In this document: piece after piece, positions 17,461 through 25,132 of the stretch
Layout of the letters: every line of letters starts with the position of its first letter
Numbering within the stretch: position 1 is the stretch's first letter
Source of the DNA: Acidimicrobiaceae bacterium
Lineage (GTDB): Bacteria; Actinomycetota; Acidimicrobiia; Acidimicrobiales; RAAP-2
Reading direction: 5' to 3'
Length of the DNA stretch: 32,253 nt
Assembly (NCBI GenBank): GCA_003155915.1
Contig: PMFA01000013.1
Coordinates: 1 to 32,253 of the forward strand
Notes under the pieces: model-generated
Databases searched by the model: none
The model's input: the letters and a program-made list of their open reading frames with translations, nothing else
Told to the model about the DNA's origin: nothing
Made by a program: the position numbers and the translations under genes

Positions 17461-17490
17461 TTTAGAAGGGCTTGCAAGACTTCTATACTA
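17461..17490. promoter_or_regulatory. rmlA promoter with overlapping divergent rmlB -10
   Basis: On the plus strand TTTAGA (17461-17466, four matches to TTGACA), a 17-bp spacer and TATACT (17484-17489) form a good sigma-70 promoter ending six bases before the rmlA GTG. On the minus strand TAGTAT (17490 down to 17485) overlaps the same box and would give rmlB a leader of about 30 nt. Confidence 0.6.
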
Positions 17491-17495
17491 ATTCA

Positions 17496-18287
17496 GTGAA
17501 GGGAATCATTCTGGCTGGTGGTAGCGGCACACGCCTTCACCCAATAACTCGTGCGGTATCCAAGCAGTTATTGCCCATCTACGACAAGCCAATGATCTAT
17601 TACCCGCTCAGCACGTTGATGCTGACGGGACTTCGTGAAATTCTTCTCATTACGACGCCGCACGACCAAGACGCCTTTCGACGACTGCTCGGTGACGGAT
17701 CACAACTCGGCGTCGCCATCTCCTACGTCGTGCAGGACCAACCGAACGGTCTCGCCGAAGCCTTACTGCTGGGCGAAGAGTTCCTCGACGGTGACGGTTG
17801 CGCGTTGATCCTCGGCGACAACCTCTTCTACGGACCGGGCCTCGGTACGCACCTACAAGAGAACACCGCGGTCGAGGGAGCATTGATCTTCGCCTATCAG
17901 GTGAGCGACCCGTCGCACTACGGCGTCGTTGAGTTCGACGACGACGGCAAGGTCATCTCCATCGAAGAGAAACCGCTGAAGCCTAAGAGCACGTACGCCG
18001 TCCCGGGGATCTATTTTTACGATGCCAAGGCTCCGGCACTCGCACGTGAACTGAAACCGAGCGACCGCGGCGAGCTGGAGATCACGGCGCTCAACAACGC
18101 CTACCTCGAGCGAGGGGAACTTCGCGTGGAGGTCCTTTCGCGCGCGACGACGTGGCTCGATACCGGAACGCACGAATCGCTCTACGAGGCCGGTGGACTG
18201 ATCCGAACGCTGCAGCACCGAACCGGCCTGCGTATTGGCGACGTCGAGCAGATTGGCCGCGACCAGGGCTGGATTGTCGACCTCTGA
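17496..18287 (+). CDS. rmlA: Glucose-1-phosphate thymidylyltransferase
   Basis: Joins dTTP and glucose 1-phosphate to dTDP-glucose, the entry step to dTDP-rhamnose. It shows the nucleotidyltransferase signature GIILAGGSGTRLHPIT at the very N-terminus, SKQLLPIYDKPMIYYPLS with the catalytic Lys and phosphate contacts, LILGDNLFYG with the metal Asp, and VEVLSRATTWLDTGTHESL. From GTG at 17496 it has about 263 residues and begins VKGIILAGG, as RmlA proteins do. A TTG 24 bases upstream is in frame but lies before the predicted transcription start. It is divergent from rmlBC, which carry out the next steps. Confidence 0.94.
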   Translation: MKGIILAGGSGTRLHPITRAVSKQLLPIYDKPMIYYPLSTLMLTGLREILLITTPHDQDAFRRLLGDGSQLGVAISYVVQDQPNGLAEALLLGEEFLDGDGCALILGDNLFYGPGLGTHLQENTAVEGALIFAYQVSDPSHYGVVEFDDDGKVISIEEKPLKPKSTYAVPGIYFYDAKAPALARELKPSDRGELEITALNNAYLERGELRVEVLSRATTWLDTGTHESLYEAGGLIRTLQHRTGLRIGDVEQIGRDQGWIVDL

Positions 18288-18362
18288 ACTTGGAGGCTTA
18301 TTTCAAGGGAGTCGCGATAACTGCCTCTTGGTCACCCAAAATGAGCTCCAACGATCAAGAAT

Positions 18363-18974
18363 ATGGAACTGCGACGGCGCGGTCGGACACTATTTGATGT
18401 GCGCACCTACGACGAACTCGACGACGCGGACCTGTGGGAACTGTCGAAGAATGACCCGGAGGCGTTCGGCGAAGTGTTTCGACGTCACGCCCGTTCGGTC
18501 TTCGCGATCTGTTACTGGCGTACGGGCGACGCGGCCACGGCGGAGGACGTCACGAGTGTCGTTTTCCTCGAAGCGTGGAAACGCCGCGACTTGGTGGTCC
18601 TCGAACAGCGCTCGGCGCTACCCTGGTTGCTCGGAGTAGCGAACCACGCGTCGCACAACGCAACTCGTTCGCTGCGTCGCTACAGCCAAGCGCTCAAACG
18701 ACTCGATGGCCATCGCAACACGCCAAGCGATGACGCGGTGATCGACCGGATCGATGCGGAAACGTCGCTCAACCTCGTGAACGAGGTCATACGAGATCTC
18801 ACCGAACAGGAGCGCGAGATCGTGCTGCTGGTGTTCTGGAGTGGTCTCACCTACGAAGCCACGGCGGTGGCGCTCGGAGTTCCGGTGGGAACGGTTCGCT
18901 CTCGAGTATCACGCACCCGTCGAAAGTTACAACTTCGACTCGGCGGTGACCGAGTCGGTAAGGAGGCGTCATGA
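18363..18974 (+). CDS. ECF-type RNA polymerase sigma factor
   Basis: Extracytoplasmic-function sigma factor of 203 residues. Region 2 (about residues 20-85) includes DPEAFGEVFRRHARSVFAICYW, DAATAEDVTSVVFLEAWKRR and LPWLLGVANHASHN. Region 4 (about 135-195) has VIRDLTEQEREIVLLVFWSGL and a helix-turn-helix YEATAVALGVPVGTVRSRVSR. There is no region 3, as expected. The ATG at 18363 is taken; a GTG at 18399 (VRTYDELDD) would also retain both domains. Its stop overlaps the ATG of a membrane protein gene (ATGA), the usual arrangement for a sigma factor and its membrane regulator. Target promoters are unknown. Group number cannot be assigned by eye. Confidence 0.9.
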   Translation: MELRRRGRTLFDVRTYDELDDADLWELSKNDPEAFGEVFRRHARSVFAICYWRTGDAATAEDVTSVVFLEAWKRRDLVVLEQRSALPWLLGVANHASHNATRSLRRYSQALKRLDGHRNTPSDDAVIDRIDAETSLNLVNEVIRDLTEQEREIVLLVFWSGLTYEATAVALGVPVGTVRSRVSRTRRKLQLRLGGDRVGKEAS

Positions 18975-19750
18975 ATGAAGATCTCTTGACACCGGGCGTG
19001 CCCGCGCTCAGTGACGAATGGGTCACCGAACGAACGCAGTATCTCGTGGAGGAGATCGCGACGCCGTCACTGCGTCAGAAGCGGAGTTACGTCCTTGGTG
19101 GTGTTGGTGGAGGGGTGGTGGCCGTCGCGGCGGCGCTCGTCGGACTCTTGGGTCCGTGGGCGTCTCCGGCATTCGCCGGCTGGTCGGCCCAACCAACATC
19201 GGCATCTTCGGGTCAAGTCAGCACCGCCCAAACCGCGTGCGCGTCGCTCGCGGCGAACCTCGCCAACTCGCCCGGAAGTACCGCGTCGGCAACATTGCCG
19301 CCGGTCTCCTTAACTGACGCGCGCGGACCTTATACCTTGATCGTCTACGGCACCACGAGTCCCACGCTGTGCGTCCTTGGCAACGGGTTTTCCTCACTGA
19401 ACGAAAACGGAGGAACGATCGGCACGAGTGATGCGCCATCAATGGGAGGCGGCACTACCGTCGTCGGCCGATCGACCACGGAACGCGTCTCGATGAAACA
19501 ATGGGCGGCGGCAGCCTCCGCTCCCGGGGAAGCGACGGTTGAATACGAGAATTCCGCCGTCAACAGCAATGGTTGGGAATTTAGCGTGGTCGAAGGCTCA
19601 ATAGGTTCGCGCGTCTCGGGGGTCACATTGACCCTCAGCGATGGTTCGAGCGTGGTGGCCACCGTCGACAACGGAATTTTCGCCGCGTGGTGGCCAAGCC
19701 AGGCCACGGTGTCATTGATTCAAGCCACAACCACTTCGAGCGGCAACTAA
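18971..19750 (+). CDS. Single-pass membrane protein coupled to the ECF sigma factor
   Basis: 259 residues with a short cytoplasmic N-terminus (about 40 residues), one strong transmembrane helix at about 41-61 (VLGGVGGGVVAVAAALVGLL), and a Ser/Thr/Ala/Gly-rich external part. I see no HxxxCxxC zinc motif of classical ZAS anti-sigma factors. Translational coupling to the sigma gene suggests an anti-sigma or signal-sensing partner, but no known domain is recognisable. Two cysteines in the external part (in AQTACASL and PTLCVLG) could form a disulfide. The function is inferred only from position and topology. Confidence 0.8.
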   Translation: MNEDLLTPGVPALSDEWVTERTQYLVEEIATPSLRQKRSYVLGGVGGGVVAVAAALVGLLGPWASPAFAGWSAQPTSASSGQVSTAQTACASLAANLANSPGSTASATLPPVSLTDARGPYTLIVYGTTSPTLCVLGNGFSSLNENGGTIGTSDAPSMGGGTTVVGRSTTERVSMKQWAAAASAPGEATVEYENSAVNSNGWEFSVVEGSIGSRVSGVTLTLSDGSSVVATVDNGIFAAWWPSQATVSLIQATTTSSGN

Positions 19751-19765
19751 CGAAACGAAACCGCG

Positions 19766-19785
19766 ACCTTGTCAAGTAGCAAGGT
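19766..19785. terminator. Short inverted repeat between convergent genes
   Basis: ACCTTG and CAAGGT form a perfect six-base stem around an eight-base loop in the convergent gap, overlapping the last codons of the small membrane protein gene. There is no T-run on either side, so a terminator role is weakly supported. Confidence 0.25.
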
Positions 19786-20071
19786 GGGACCTCAAGGACC
19801 TGTAGCGCTTGATCGCCCACCACGTGGACCAGATCATGAAGAGCTCCAAGGCTGCAGCTAGGCCCGCGACCAGCGCGTTGTGTTCAAGACCCACCCACAG
19901 GATAAGCGCGACCTCCGCCATCACGACCACGAGTGAGATGACGGCGTAGTACCCGTATTGCGCGGCCGCCACGACGATGCGCGAGGTCGCGTCCACGTTG
20001 GTTCGCCAGAAGACGTTGAGGACGTCGCGCTTCTCCCTCCACGTGCAGCTGCGATAAACGTCGATGTTCAC
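19772..20071 (-). CDS. Small two-helix membrane protein, unknown function
   Basis: 99 residues with two predicted membrane helices (about 40-60 and 65-85), a charged amphipathic N-terminus and a basic C-terminal tail (IKRYRSLRSH). No family recognised. The gene is supported by a GTG start placed six bases after a TATCGT hexamer, the same leaderless layout as at recognised genes nearby. The product is preceded on the same strand by the crotonase gene but has its own promoter. Confidence 0.65.
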   Translation of the reverse strand: MNIDVYRSCTWREKRDVLNVFWRTNVDATSRIVVAAAQYGYYAVISLVVVMAEVALILWVGLEHNALVAGLAAALELFMIWSTWWAIKRYRSLRSHLAT

Positions 20072-20077
20072 CTACCC

Positions 20078-20083
20078 ACGATA
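20078..20083 (-). promoter_or_regulatory. Leaderless -10 element of the small membrane protein gene
   Basis: Minus-strand TATCGT, six bases before the GTG at 20071. It lies in the gap to the crotonase gene. That gap also holds a seven-base inverted repeat (CGGGTTG at 20104-20110, CAACCCG at 20142-20148). Confidence 0.5.
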
Positions 20084-20157
20084 CCTACGGGCTCGAACTT
20101 TCACGGGTTGACGAGAACAACTTCTCCACAAGCGAAGCGACCAACCCGGGACTTCGT

Positions 20158-20820
20158 TCAGAGCTCAAAGCCCAAGTAACTCGCCTCCGCGCCGTGCGCG
20201 AGACGCTTGTGCACGCTCAGTGTCGGTCGGTCCAGATTTGACATCCTCTCGGCGACCTCGAGTGCGTGCGCGAGTACGTCCGACTCGCCCATCACCGCTT
20301 CGACGATACCGAAGTGCAGTGCGTCGGGACCTGAGAATCGTCGAGCCGTCGACGCCGCGATGGTCGCCGTGGCGCGCGGAAGGCGATTCGTCAGAATCGA
20401 CCACAGCCGCTCGTCCAGGGCCAGGCCGATCTCGGCTTCGTTCATGCACCAGTACCCACGGTCCTCACGCATGACTCGATAGTCGAAGGCGCACGAGATA
20501 AGCGCACCACCGGCGAACGCGTGTCCGTTGATCGCCGCGACCGTGTAGGCCGGGAAGATGAGGAGGCGACCGATGGTCTGCTCCAAGGAGTGCAGTGTCG
20601 CCGTGAACTCGTCGCGCTTGTCGGCGAAGCGTGCGAGATCGAGTCCGTTGCAGAAGAACTTTCCGCTGCCCGTGAGGACCAGCGACACTGGGCCATCCAC
20701 GTTCTCGATATCGTCGAGGAGCTCATTCAAACGGGCCAGCGAGTCGAGGTTGATCCGGTTCTCTCCCTCATTCCACGTCAGGACTGCGACCGAGCCCTCG
20801 TAGGTCAGTGCGATGTCCAT
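20158..20820 (-). CDS. Crotonase-fold protein (enoyl-CoA hydratase/isomerase family)
   Basis: 220 residues, short for the superfamily (about 255), acting on an acyl-CoA ester. GSGKFFCNGLDL is the first oxyanion-hole segment and INGHAFAGGALISCAFDYRV the second. The position that carries the first catalytic Glu of hydratases (GGGxE) reads Leu here. The second Glu is kept in MNEAEIGLAL. One remaining acidic residue is typical of delta3-delta2-enoyl-CoA isomerases rather than hydratases, so isomerase activity is the better guess. Start ATG follows TATGCT by six bases. It is divergent from the aminopeptidase gene, with the two -10 boxes 20 bp apart. Confidence 0.83.
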   Translation of the reverse strand: MDIALTYEGSVAVLTWNEGENRINLDSLARLNELLDDIENVDGPVSLVLTGSGKFFCNGLDLARFADKRDEFTATLHSLEQTIGRLLIFPAYTVAAINGHAFAGGALISCAFDYRVMREDRGYWCMNEAEIGLALDERLWSILTNRLPRATATIAASTARRFSGPDALHFGIVEAVMGESDVLAHALEVAERMSNLDRPTLSVHKRLAHGAEASYLGFEL

Positions 20821-20826
20821 GGACGG

Positions 20827-20832
20827 AGCATA
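20827..20832 (-). promoter_or_regulatory. Leaderless -10 element of the crotonase gene
   Basis: Minus-strand TATGCT, six bases before the ATG at 20820. Confidence 0.55.
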
Positions 20833-20852
20833 TGACGTGCCGGTACTCCGGG

Positions 20853-20858
20853 TAAGTT
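20853..20858 (+). promoter_or_regulatory. Leaderless -10 element of the aminopeptidase gene
   Basis: TAAGTT, six bases before the ATG at 20865. Together with the crotonase box it makes a compact 44-bp divergent promoter region. Confidence 0.5.
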
Positions 20859-20864
20859 ACGACT

Positions 20865-22361
20865 ATGGCCGAGAATATTTCCGCTGTCCCCGAACCCGAC
20901 GTCACCGAAGAGAACCCCGTCTCCGAACACTGGATCTGGGCCGGTGACCACCGCCCCGCGGTGCCGCGCGCACTCGTTGAGCACATGACCAACAATTGGG
21001 CGACCGTCACGCCCAGTTTTGAAGTCCACCCCGCCGCGACGTACTGTGCGACGCGACGTGCGCGCATCGCCGAAGAGTTCTCGGGCCGCACGATCGTCGT
21101 CGCAACGGGCAACTTCAAAGTTCGCGCCAACGACACGGATTACCGATTCCGGGCCGGCACCGACTTCTTCTACCTCACCGGCTGCGATGAACCCGACGCG
21201 GTGCTGGTCATTGGACCGGGGAGCGACGGACCGCGTTCCACGCTCTACATCGCGGCCCGCCGTGACCAGAGCACCCACGATTTCTTCACCGATGCGCGTT
21301 ACGGCGAACTGTGGGTCGGCGCGCGCCGCGGCGTCACCGAAGCCGCCCGGTACTACGAGATCAACACCGCTCCGCTCGAGTCGCTCGAAGAGGGACTCGC
21401 CGCGTTGGCCGCGACCGAGATCGTCAGCGTTCGAGGATTCGACCAGTGGGTCGACGACTCCCTCGAGCCGAACAAGGACGACGAACTTCTGGCCGCGACG
21501 CTCAGCGAGCATCGGCTGGTGAAAGACGATTTCGAGATCGCCCAACTCCAACTGGCCGTCGATTACACCGTCAAGGGATTCCAAGACGTCGTACGAGCGC
21601 TGCCGGCCGCCGAGGGACGCGGCGAGCGCGTGATCGAAGGCGTCTTTCACCTGCGCGCGCGTGTCGAAGGCAACGACGTGGGCTACGACACCATTGCCGC
21701 CAGCGGTTCGAACGCGACGGTGTTGCACTGGATGAGGAACACCGGTGCGGTGAGACGCGGCGATCTGTTGTTGCTCGACGCCGGTGTCGAATGCCACAAC
21801 CTCTACACCGCCGACGTCACGAGGACGCTTCCGATCAACGGGAAATACTCCCCGGCGCAGCGCCGCATCTACGATCTCGTCGTCATCGCTCAGCAGGCCG
21901 GCATCGACGCGGTCAAGCCCGGCGCGACCTTCAAGGCGCCCCACGAGGCGGCGATGAAGATCCTCGCTCATGGTCTCTATGAATTGGGCATCCTCAAAGA
22001 GCCGCCCGAGGTGGCCCTTCGCCCCGATCGTCAGCTCCATCGGCGCTACACGCTGCACGGCACGAGTCACATGCTCGGACTCGACGTCCACGACTGCGCC
22101 AACGCCCGTGACGAGATGTACCGCGACGGCGTGCTCGAAGAGGGCTACGTCCTCACCGTGGAACCGGGACTGTACTTCCAGGCCAACGACCTCACCGTGC
22201 CCGAGGAGTATCGCGGCGTCGGCGTGCGCATCGAGGACGACGTACTGGTCACCGCCACCGGATCACAGAATCTCTCTGCGGCGTTGCCGCGCGACGCCGA
22301 CGAAGTTGAAGCGTGGATGGCGAAGCTGTGGAGTGAGGCGAGCCCGAATCTCGGGCTGTAA
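20865..22361 (+). CDS. pepP: Xaa-Pro aminopeptidase (M24B)
   Basis: Dimetal aminopeptidase that removes an N-terminal residue before proline. 498 residues. An N-terminal AMP_N domain (about 50-190; RARIAEEFSGRTIVVATGNF, FRAGTDFFYLTGCDEP) precedes the pita-bread catalytic domain. Metal ligands are visible in order: the two Asp of LLLDAGVECHNLYTADVTRT, the His of LHGTSHMLGLDVHD, the Glu of VEPGLYF and the Glu of GVRIEDDVLVT. An extra N-terminal stretch of about 40 residues precedes AMP_N. It stands alone and ends three bases before the convergent P450 gene. Confidence 0.93.
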   Translation: MAENISAVPEPDVTEENPVSEHWIWAGDHRPAVPRALVEHMTNNWATVTPSFEVHPAATYCATRRARIAEEFSGRTIVVATGNFKVRANDTDYRFRAGTDFFYLTGCDEPDAVLVIGPGSDGPRSTLYIAARRDQSTHDFFTDARYGELWVGARRGVTEAARYYEINTAPLESLEEGLAALAATEIVSVRGFDQWVDDSLEPNKDDELLAATLSEHRLVKDDFEIAQLQLAVDYTVKGFQDVVRALPAAEGRGERVIEGVFHLRARVEGNDVGYDTIAASGSNATVLHWMRNTGAVRRGDLLLLDAGVECHNLYTADVTRTLPINGKYSPAQRRIYDLVVIAQQAGIDAVKPGATFKAPHEAAMKILAHGLYELGILKEPPEVALRPDRQLHRRYTLHGTSHMLGLDVHDCANARDEMYRDGVLEEGYVLTVEPGLYFQANDLTVPEEYRGVGVRIEDDVLVTATGSQNLSAALPRDADEVEAWMAKLWSEASPNLGL

Positions 22362-22364
22362 CGA

Positions 22365-23597
22365 CTAGGGCAGGATCCGCAGCGGGAGGTGTCGCGGTCC
22401 GCGCACCTGGCCCGGAGCCCACGTGACCGCGTCACGGTCGGCGAGCTCAAATCTCGGAAAGCGCTTGATGAACTCTTCGATGGCGACGCGCAACTCCAGG
22501 CGCGCGAGGTTCGACCCGACGCAACGATGGATACCGAGTCCGAAGGCCGCGTGACGATTCGCCGCGCGGTCGATGATGAACTTGTCCGCGTCGGCAAAGA
22601 CCTTCGGATCGCGGTTGGCGGCGGGAAATCCCAGGAGGACCCAGTCATCTTTCTTCATCGGGCTGCCGAAGAACTCATGGTCCTCGGCCACCAAACGAGC
22701 CATCGTCACCGGTGCGTAGAAACGAAGGAACTCCTCGACCGCCACCGGCATCAACTCGGGCTCGTTCACTAGTCGCGCGAGATCATCGGGATGCTGGGCG
22801 AGGTGCCAAATCGCCGAGCCGATGGCCGACCATGTCGTGTCGATGCCGGCCACGAGGATCAGGACCATTGTCCCGGCCACGTGCTGACGCTCGAGCTTGT
22901 TGCCCCCCACCTCGACGTTCAAGAGGTAGCTCGTCAGGTCATCGCGGGGATACTCGATGTGGTCGTCGATCTGCTTAGCGAAGTACTCGCCCATCGGTTC
23001 GAAGAGCGGTCCGCGAACCTCCGTCGGCAGGTCGATCAGGTCCAGCACCAAATGGACGATGTCGCGGAAGATCTCCTCGTCCTCCGAAGGGAAGCCGAGC
23101 ATCGTCGCGATGACGCCCGGCGGGATGAACTGGGCGTAGTCGGTCCCGCCGTCGACGAACTCACGACCGACCATCTCATCGAGGTGCTTGTTGCAGAGCG
23201 CGCGAATCTGAGGCTCGAGCGCGTTGACCGGTCCCGGGGCGAAGGCCGGGAGGATCACGCGTCGAGCGATCGAGTGAAAGGGCGGGTCCGACGTGATGGG
23301 CGGCGCGCCGCCGACGGGCGCGGGAATGAAGTTCGGCGGGAACTTGTTGTGCGTGACGACAACCATGCGGCTCGTGAAGTGCTCGGTGTCATTGGCGATC
23401 GAGGTCACCATCTCGTGCGTGGTCGGGAACCAGCCTCCGCCGTAACGTTCGGTGTGGGCGACCGGGCAACGTTCGCGCAGGTCGTCCCAGATCGGGTAGG
23501 GATCGTTCACCCACTGAGGATCCGTGTGATCCCAGTCAGCGGCGAAGTCCTGGACCGGCGTCTTATGCGCCACTGACTCGTCAACGACGTCGCTCAC
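22365..23597 (-). CDS. Cytochrome P450 (second of tandem pair)
   Basis: Soluble bacterial heme monooxygenase, about 410 residues. I-helix oxygen-binding motif VAGIDTTWSAIGS, K-helix ExxR in VEEFLRFYAP, and heme-binding loop FGLGIHRCVGSNLARLE with the thiolate Cys. The start is taken as GTG at 23597 because a strong AGGGAGGG Shine-Dalgarno ends six bases before it; a TTG two codons upstream overlaps that site. It lies 12 bp after the stop of the first P450 and is a close paralogue of it throughout, apart from the first 10-15 residues. Substrate unknown; fatty acids, terpenes or steroids are all plausible. Electron supply is probably the ferredoxin at the head of the operon. Confidence 0.93.
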   Translation of the reverse strand: MSDVVDESVAHKTPVQDFAADWDHTDPQWVNDPYPIWDDLRERCPVAHTERYGGGWFPTTHEMVTSIANDTEHFTSRMVVVTHNKFPPNFIPAPVGGAPPITSDPPFHSIARRVILPAFAPGPVNALEPQIRALCNKHLDEMVGREFVDGGTDYAQFIPPGVIATMLGFPSEDEEIFRDIVHLVLDLIDLPTEVRGPLFEPMGEYFAKQIDDHIEYPRDDLTSYLLNVEVGGNKLERQHVAGTMVLILVAGIDTTWSAIGSAIWHLAQHPDDLARLVNEPELMPVAVEEFLRFYAPVTMARLVAEDHEFFGSPMKKDDWVLLGFPAANRDPKVFADADKFIIDRAANRHAAFGLGIHRCVGSNLARLELRVAIEEFIKRFPRFELADRDAVTWAPGQVRGPRHLPLRILP

Positions 23598-23609
23598 GTC
23601 CAACCCTCC

Positions 23610-24818
23610 CTACTGCAGAATTCGAATCGGCAAGTTCCGCGGCCCGCGAATCTGACCGGGCGCCCACGTCACCGCTTTCGAATCGGCCAATTCGAAGCGG
23701 GGATAGCGCTTGATGAACTCCTCGAGCGCGACGCGCATCTCGAGACGGGCCAAGTTCGATCCGGCGCAGCGGTGTATGCCCAGTCCAAAGGCGACGTGAC
23801 GATTCTCCGCTCGATCGATGATGAACTTGTCGGCGTCCTTGAACGCGACCGGGTCGCGATTGGCCGCCGGGAAACCCAGCAGAATCCAGTCGTCCTCTTT
23901 CATCGGACAGCCCTGGTACTCCATGTCATGCTTGACCAGTCGTGCCATGGTGACCGGAGCGTAGAAGCGGAGGAACTCTTCGATTGCGACGGGCATGAGA
24001 TCGGGCTCGTTGACCAACCGCGCCAAGTCCTCGGGGTTGTGGGCGAGGTGCCAGATCGCCGAACCAATCGCCGACCACGTGGTATCGATGCCGGCCACGA
24101 GAATCAGCACCATCGTGCCGAAGACGTGTTCGAGCGCCAAGTTCTGGCCGTCGAGTTCCGCGTTCAAGAGATACGACGTGAGGTCATCGCGCGGGCTGTC
24201 CATGTGCTCTTCGATCTGGGCGACGAAGTACTTCTCGACCGGCTCGAACTCGATGATGCGCTCTTCTTCCGGGTGATCGATACCCTCGAGGATGATGTGG
24301 ACGAATTCGAGGAATTGCTCGATGTCCTCTTCGGGAAAGCCCAACATGCCGCGGATGACGCTCGGCGGGATGTACTGCGCGTACTGGGTGCCCGCGTTCA
24401 CGACGTCCTCACCGGCCATGGTGTCCAGCAATTTCGAACAGAGTTCACGAATCATCGGTTCGAGCGCGTTGATCGGTCCCGGCGCGAAGGCCGGCAGGAT
24501 CAGCCGGCGCGCGATCGCGTGGAACGGCGGGTCCGAGGTGATCGGGGGTGCCACACCGATCGGTGCGGGCAGGTCGAGCTCGGTGGGTCGACCATTGCCG
24601 ATGACGACGTTGCGACTCGTGAAGTTCGTCGTGTCCTTCGCGATCTCTGAGACGCCGGCGTGGGTCGCGGGAAACCAGCCCCCGCCGTAACGATCGGTGT
24701 GCGCGACCGGGCAGCGCTGACGAAGGTCTTCCCATATTGGGTAGGGATCGGCGACCCACTGCGGATCGGAGTGATCCCAGTCGGTGGCGAAATCTTGAAC
24801 GAGAGGGTTGTCGGTCAT
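23610..24818 (-). CDS. Cytochrome P450 (first of tandem pair)
   Basis: 402 residues with VAGIDTTWSAIGS (I helix), IEEFLRFYAP (ExxR) and FGLGIHRCAGSNLARLE (heme loop). Its ATG overlaps the stop of the ferredoxin gene (ATGA), so both are coupled. Compared with its downstream copy, the core from VQDFA to the C-terminus is nearly collinear, with most substitutions in the BC-loop and FG region (around residues 65-180), where substrate contacts lie. This fits a tandem duplication followed by change of specificity. No ferredoxin reductase is encoded nearby. Confidence 0.93.
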   Translation of the reverse strand: MTDNPLVQDFATDWDHSDPQWVADPYPIWEDLRQRCPVAHTDRYGGGWFPATHAGVSEIAKDTTNFTSRNVVIGNGRPTELDLPAPIGVAPPITSDPPFHAIARRLILPAFAPGPINALEPMIRELCSKLLDTMAGEDVVNAGTQYAQYIPPSVIRGMLGFPEEDIEQFLEFVHIILEGIDHPEEERIIEFEPVEKYFVAQIEEHMDSPRDDLTSYLLNAELDGQNLALEHVFGTMVLILVAGIDTTWSAIGSAIWHLAHNPEDLARLVNEPDLMPVAIEEFLRFYAPVTMARLVKHDMEYQGCPMKEDDWILLGFPAANRDPVAFKDADKFIIDRAENRHVAFGLGIHRCAGSNLARLEMRVALEEFIKRYPRFELADSKAVTWAPGQIRGPRNLPIRILQ

Positions 24819-25015
24819 GGCGAATCCTCAATGAAAACTGCGTGCTCGGGACAGTTCGCCTGGGCGAGACGCGCCAACTCGATGGTCTCGCTCGTCAGAA
24901 GGCCGTCGCCAAGTACGACGCCGTTGCCTAATTCGTCGAAGTCAAAGATTTGCGGAGCGATCGAAAAACATCGCCCTTGACCTTGACAGATCTCAGGGTC
25001 AATGCGTACTTTCAC
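24815..25015 (-). CDS. 3Fe-4S ferredoxin, P450 electron donor
   Basis: 66 residues from GTG at 25015. Three cysteines (Cys10, Cys16, Cys55) in the pattern CQGQGRC ... NCPEHA are those of the small actinobacterial ferredoxins that serve P450 enzymes. The second ligand position of a 4Fe-4S cluster is Gln-Gly here, consistent with a 3Fe-4S cluster. AAAGGGGGG directly upstream of the GTG is a strong Shine-Dalgarno. The reading frame remains open further upstream, through the promoter region, and that part is not expected to be translated. First gene of the ferredoxin-P450-P450 operon. Confidence 0.9.
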   Translation of the reverse strand: MKVRIDPEICQGQGRCFSIAPQIFDFDELGNGVVLGDGLLTSETIELARLAQANCPEHAVFIEDSP

Positions 25016-25041
25016 GGCCCCCCCTTTGCTTGTTCTGACTG

Positions 25042-25059
25042 ACCTTACTACCCAGTAAG
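25042..25059 (-). promoter_or_regulatory. Operator-like palindrome and -10 of the P450 operon
   Basis: CTTACT-ACCC-AGTAAG (25044-25059) is a perfect inverted repeat of six-base arms with a four-base centre, of the size bound by TetR-type repressors. It overlaps a minus-strand TAAGGT (25047 down to 25042), which would place the transcript start about 20 nt before the ferredoxin GTG. No TetR gene is in the window, so the regulator would act in trans. Confidence 0.5.
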
Positions 25060-25098
25060 AGATATGATGTATGACTTGTAATTCGCGCCTGAACAACA

Positions 25099-25120
25099 CT
25101 CGGTCGCACCCCTGACCGAG
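25099..25120 (-). terminator. Hairpin downstream of serB
   Basis: CTCGGTC and GACCGAG form a perfect seven-base stem with an eight-base loop. On the minus strand the hairpin follows the serB stop by a dozen bases and is followed by TGTTGTT, a loosely T-rich tail. A modest intrinsic terminator that would insulate serB from the P450 promoter. Confidence 0.45.
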
Positions 25121-25132
25121 CACGGCCATCGA

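Noticed and set aside
18341-18397. An 18-codon ATG frame ending at the second possible start of the sigma factor gene.
   Set aside because: It might be a leader peptide, but nothing apart from the stop/start overlap supports it, and the ATG at 18363 for the sigma gene would make it meaningless.
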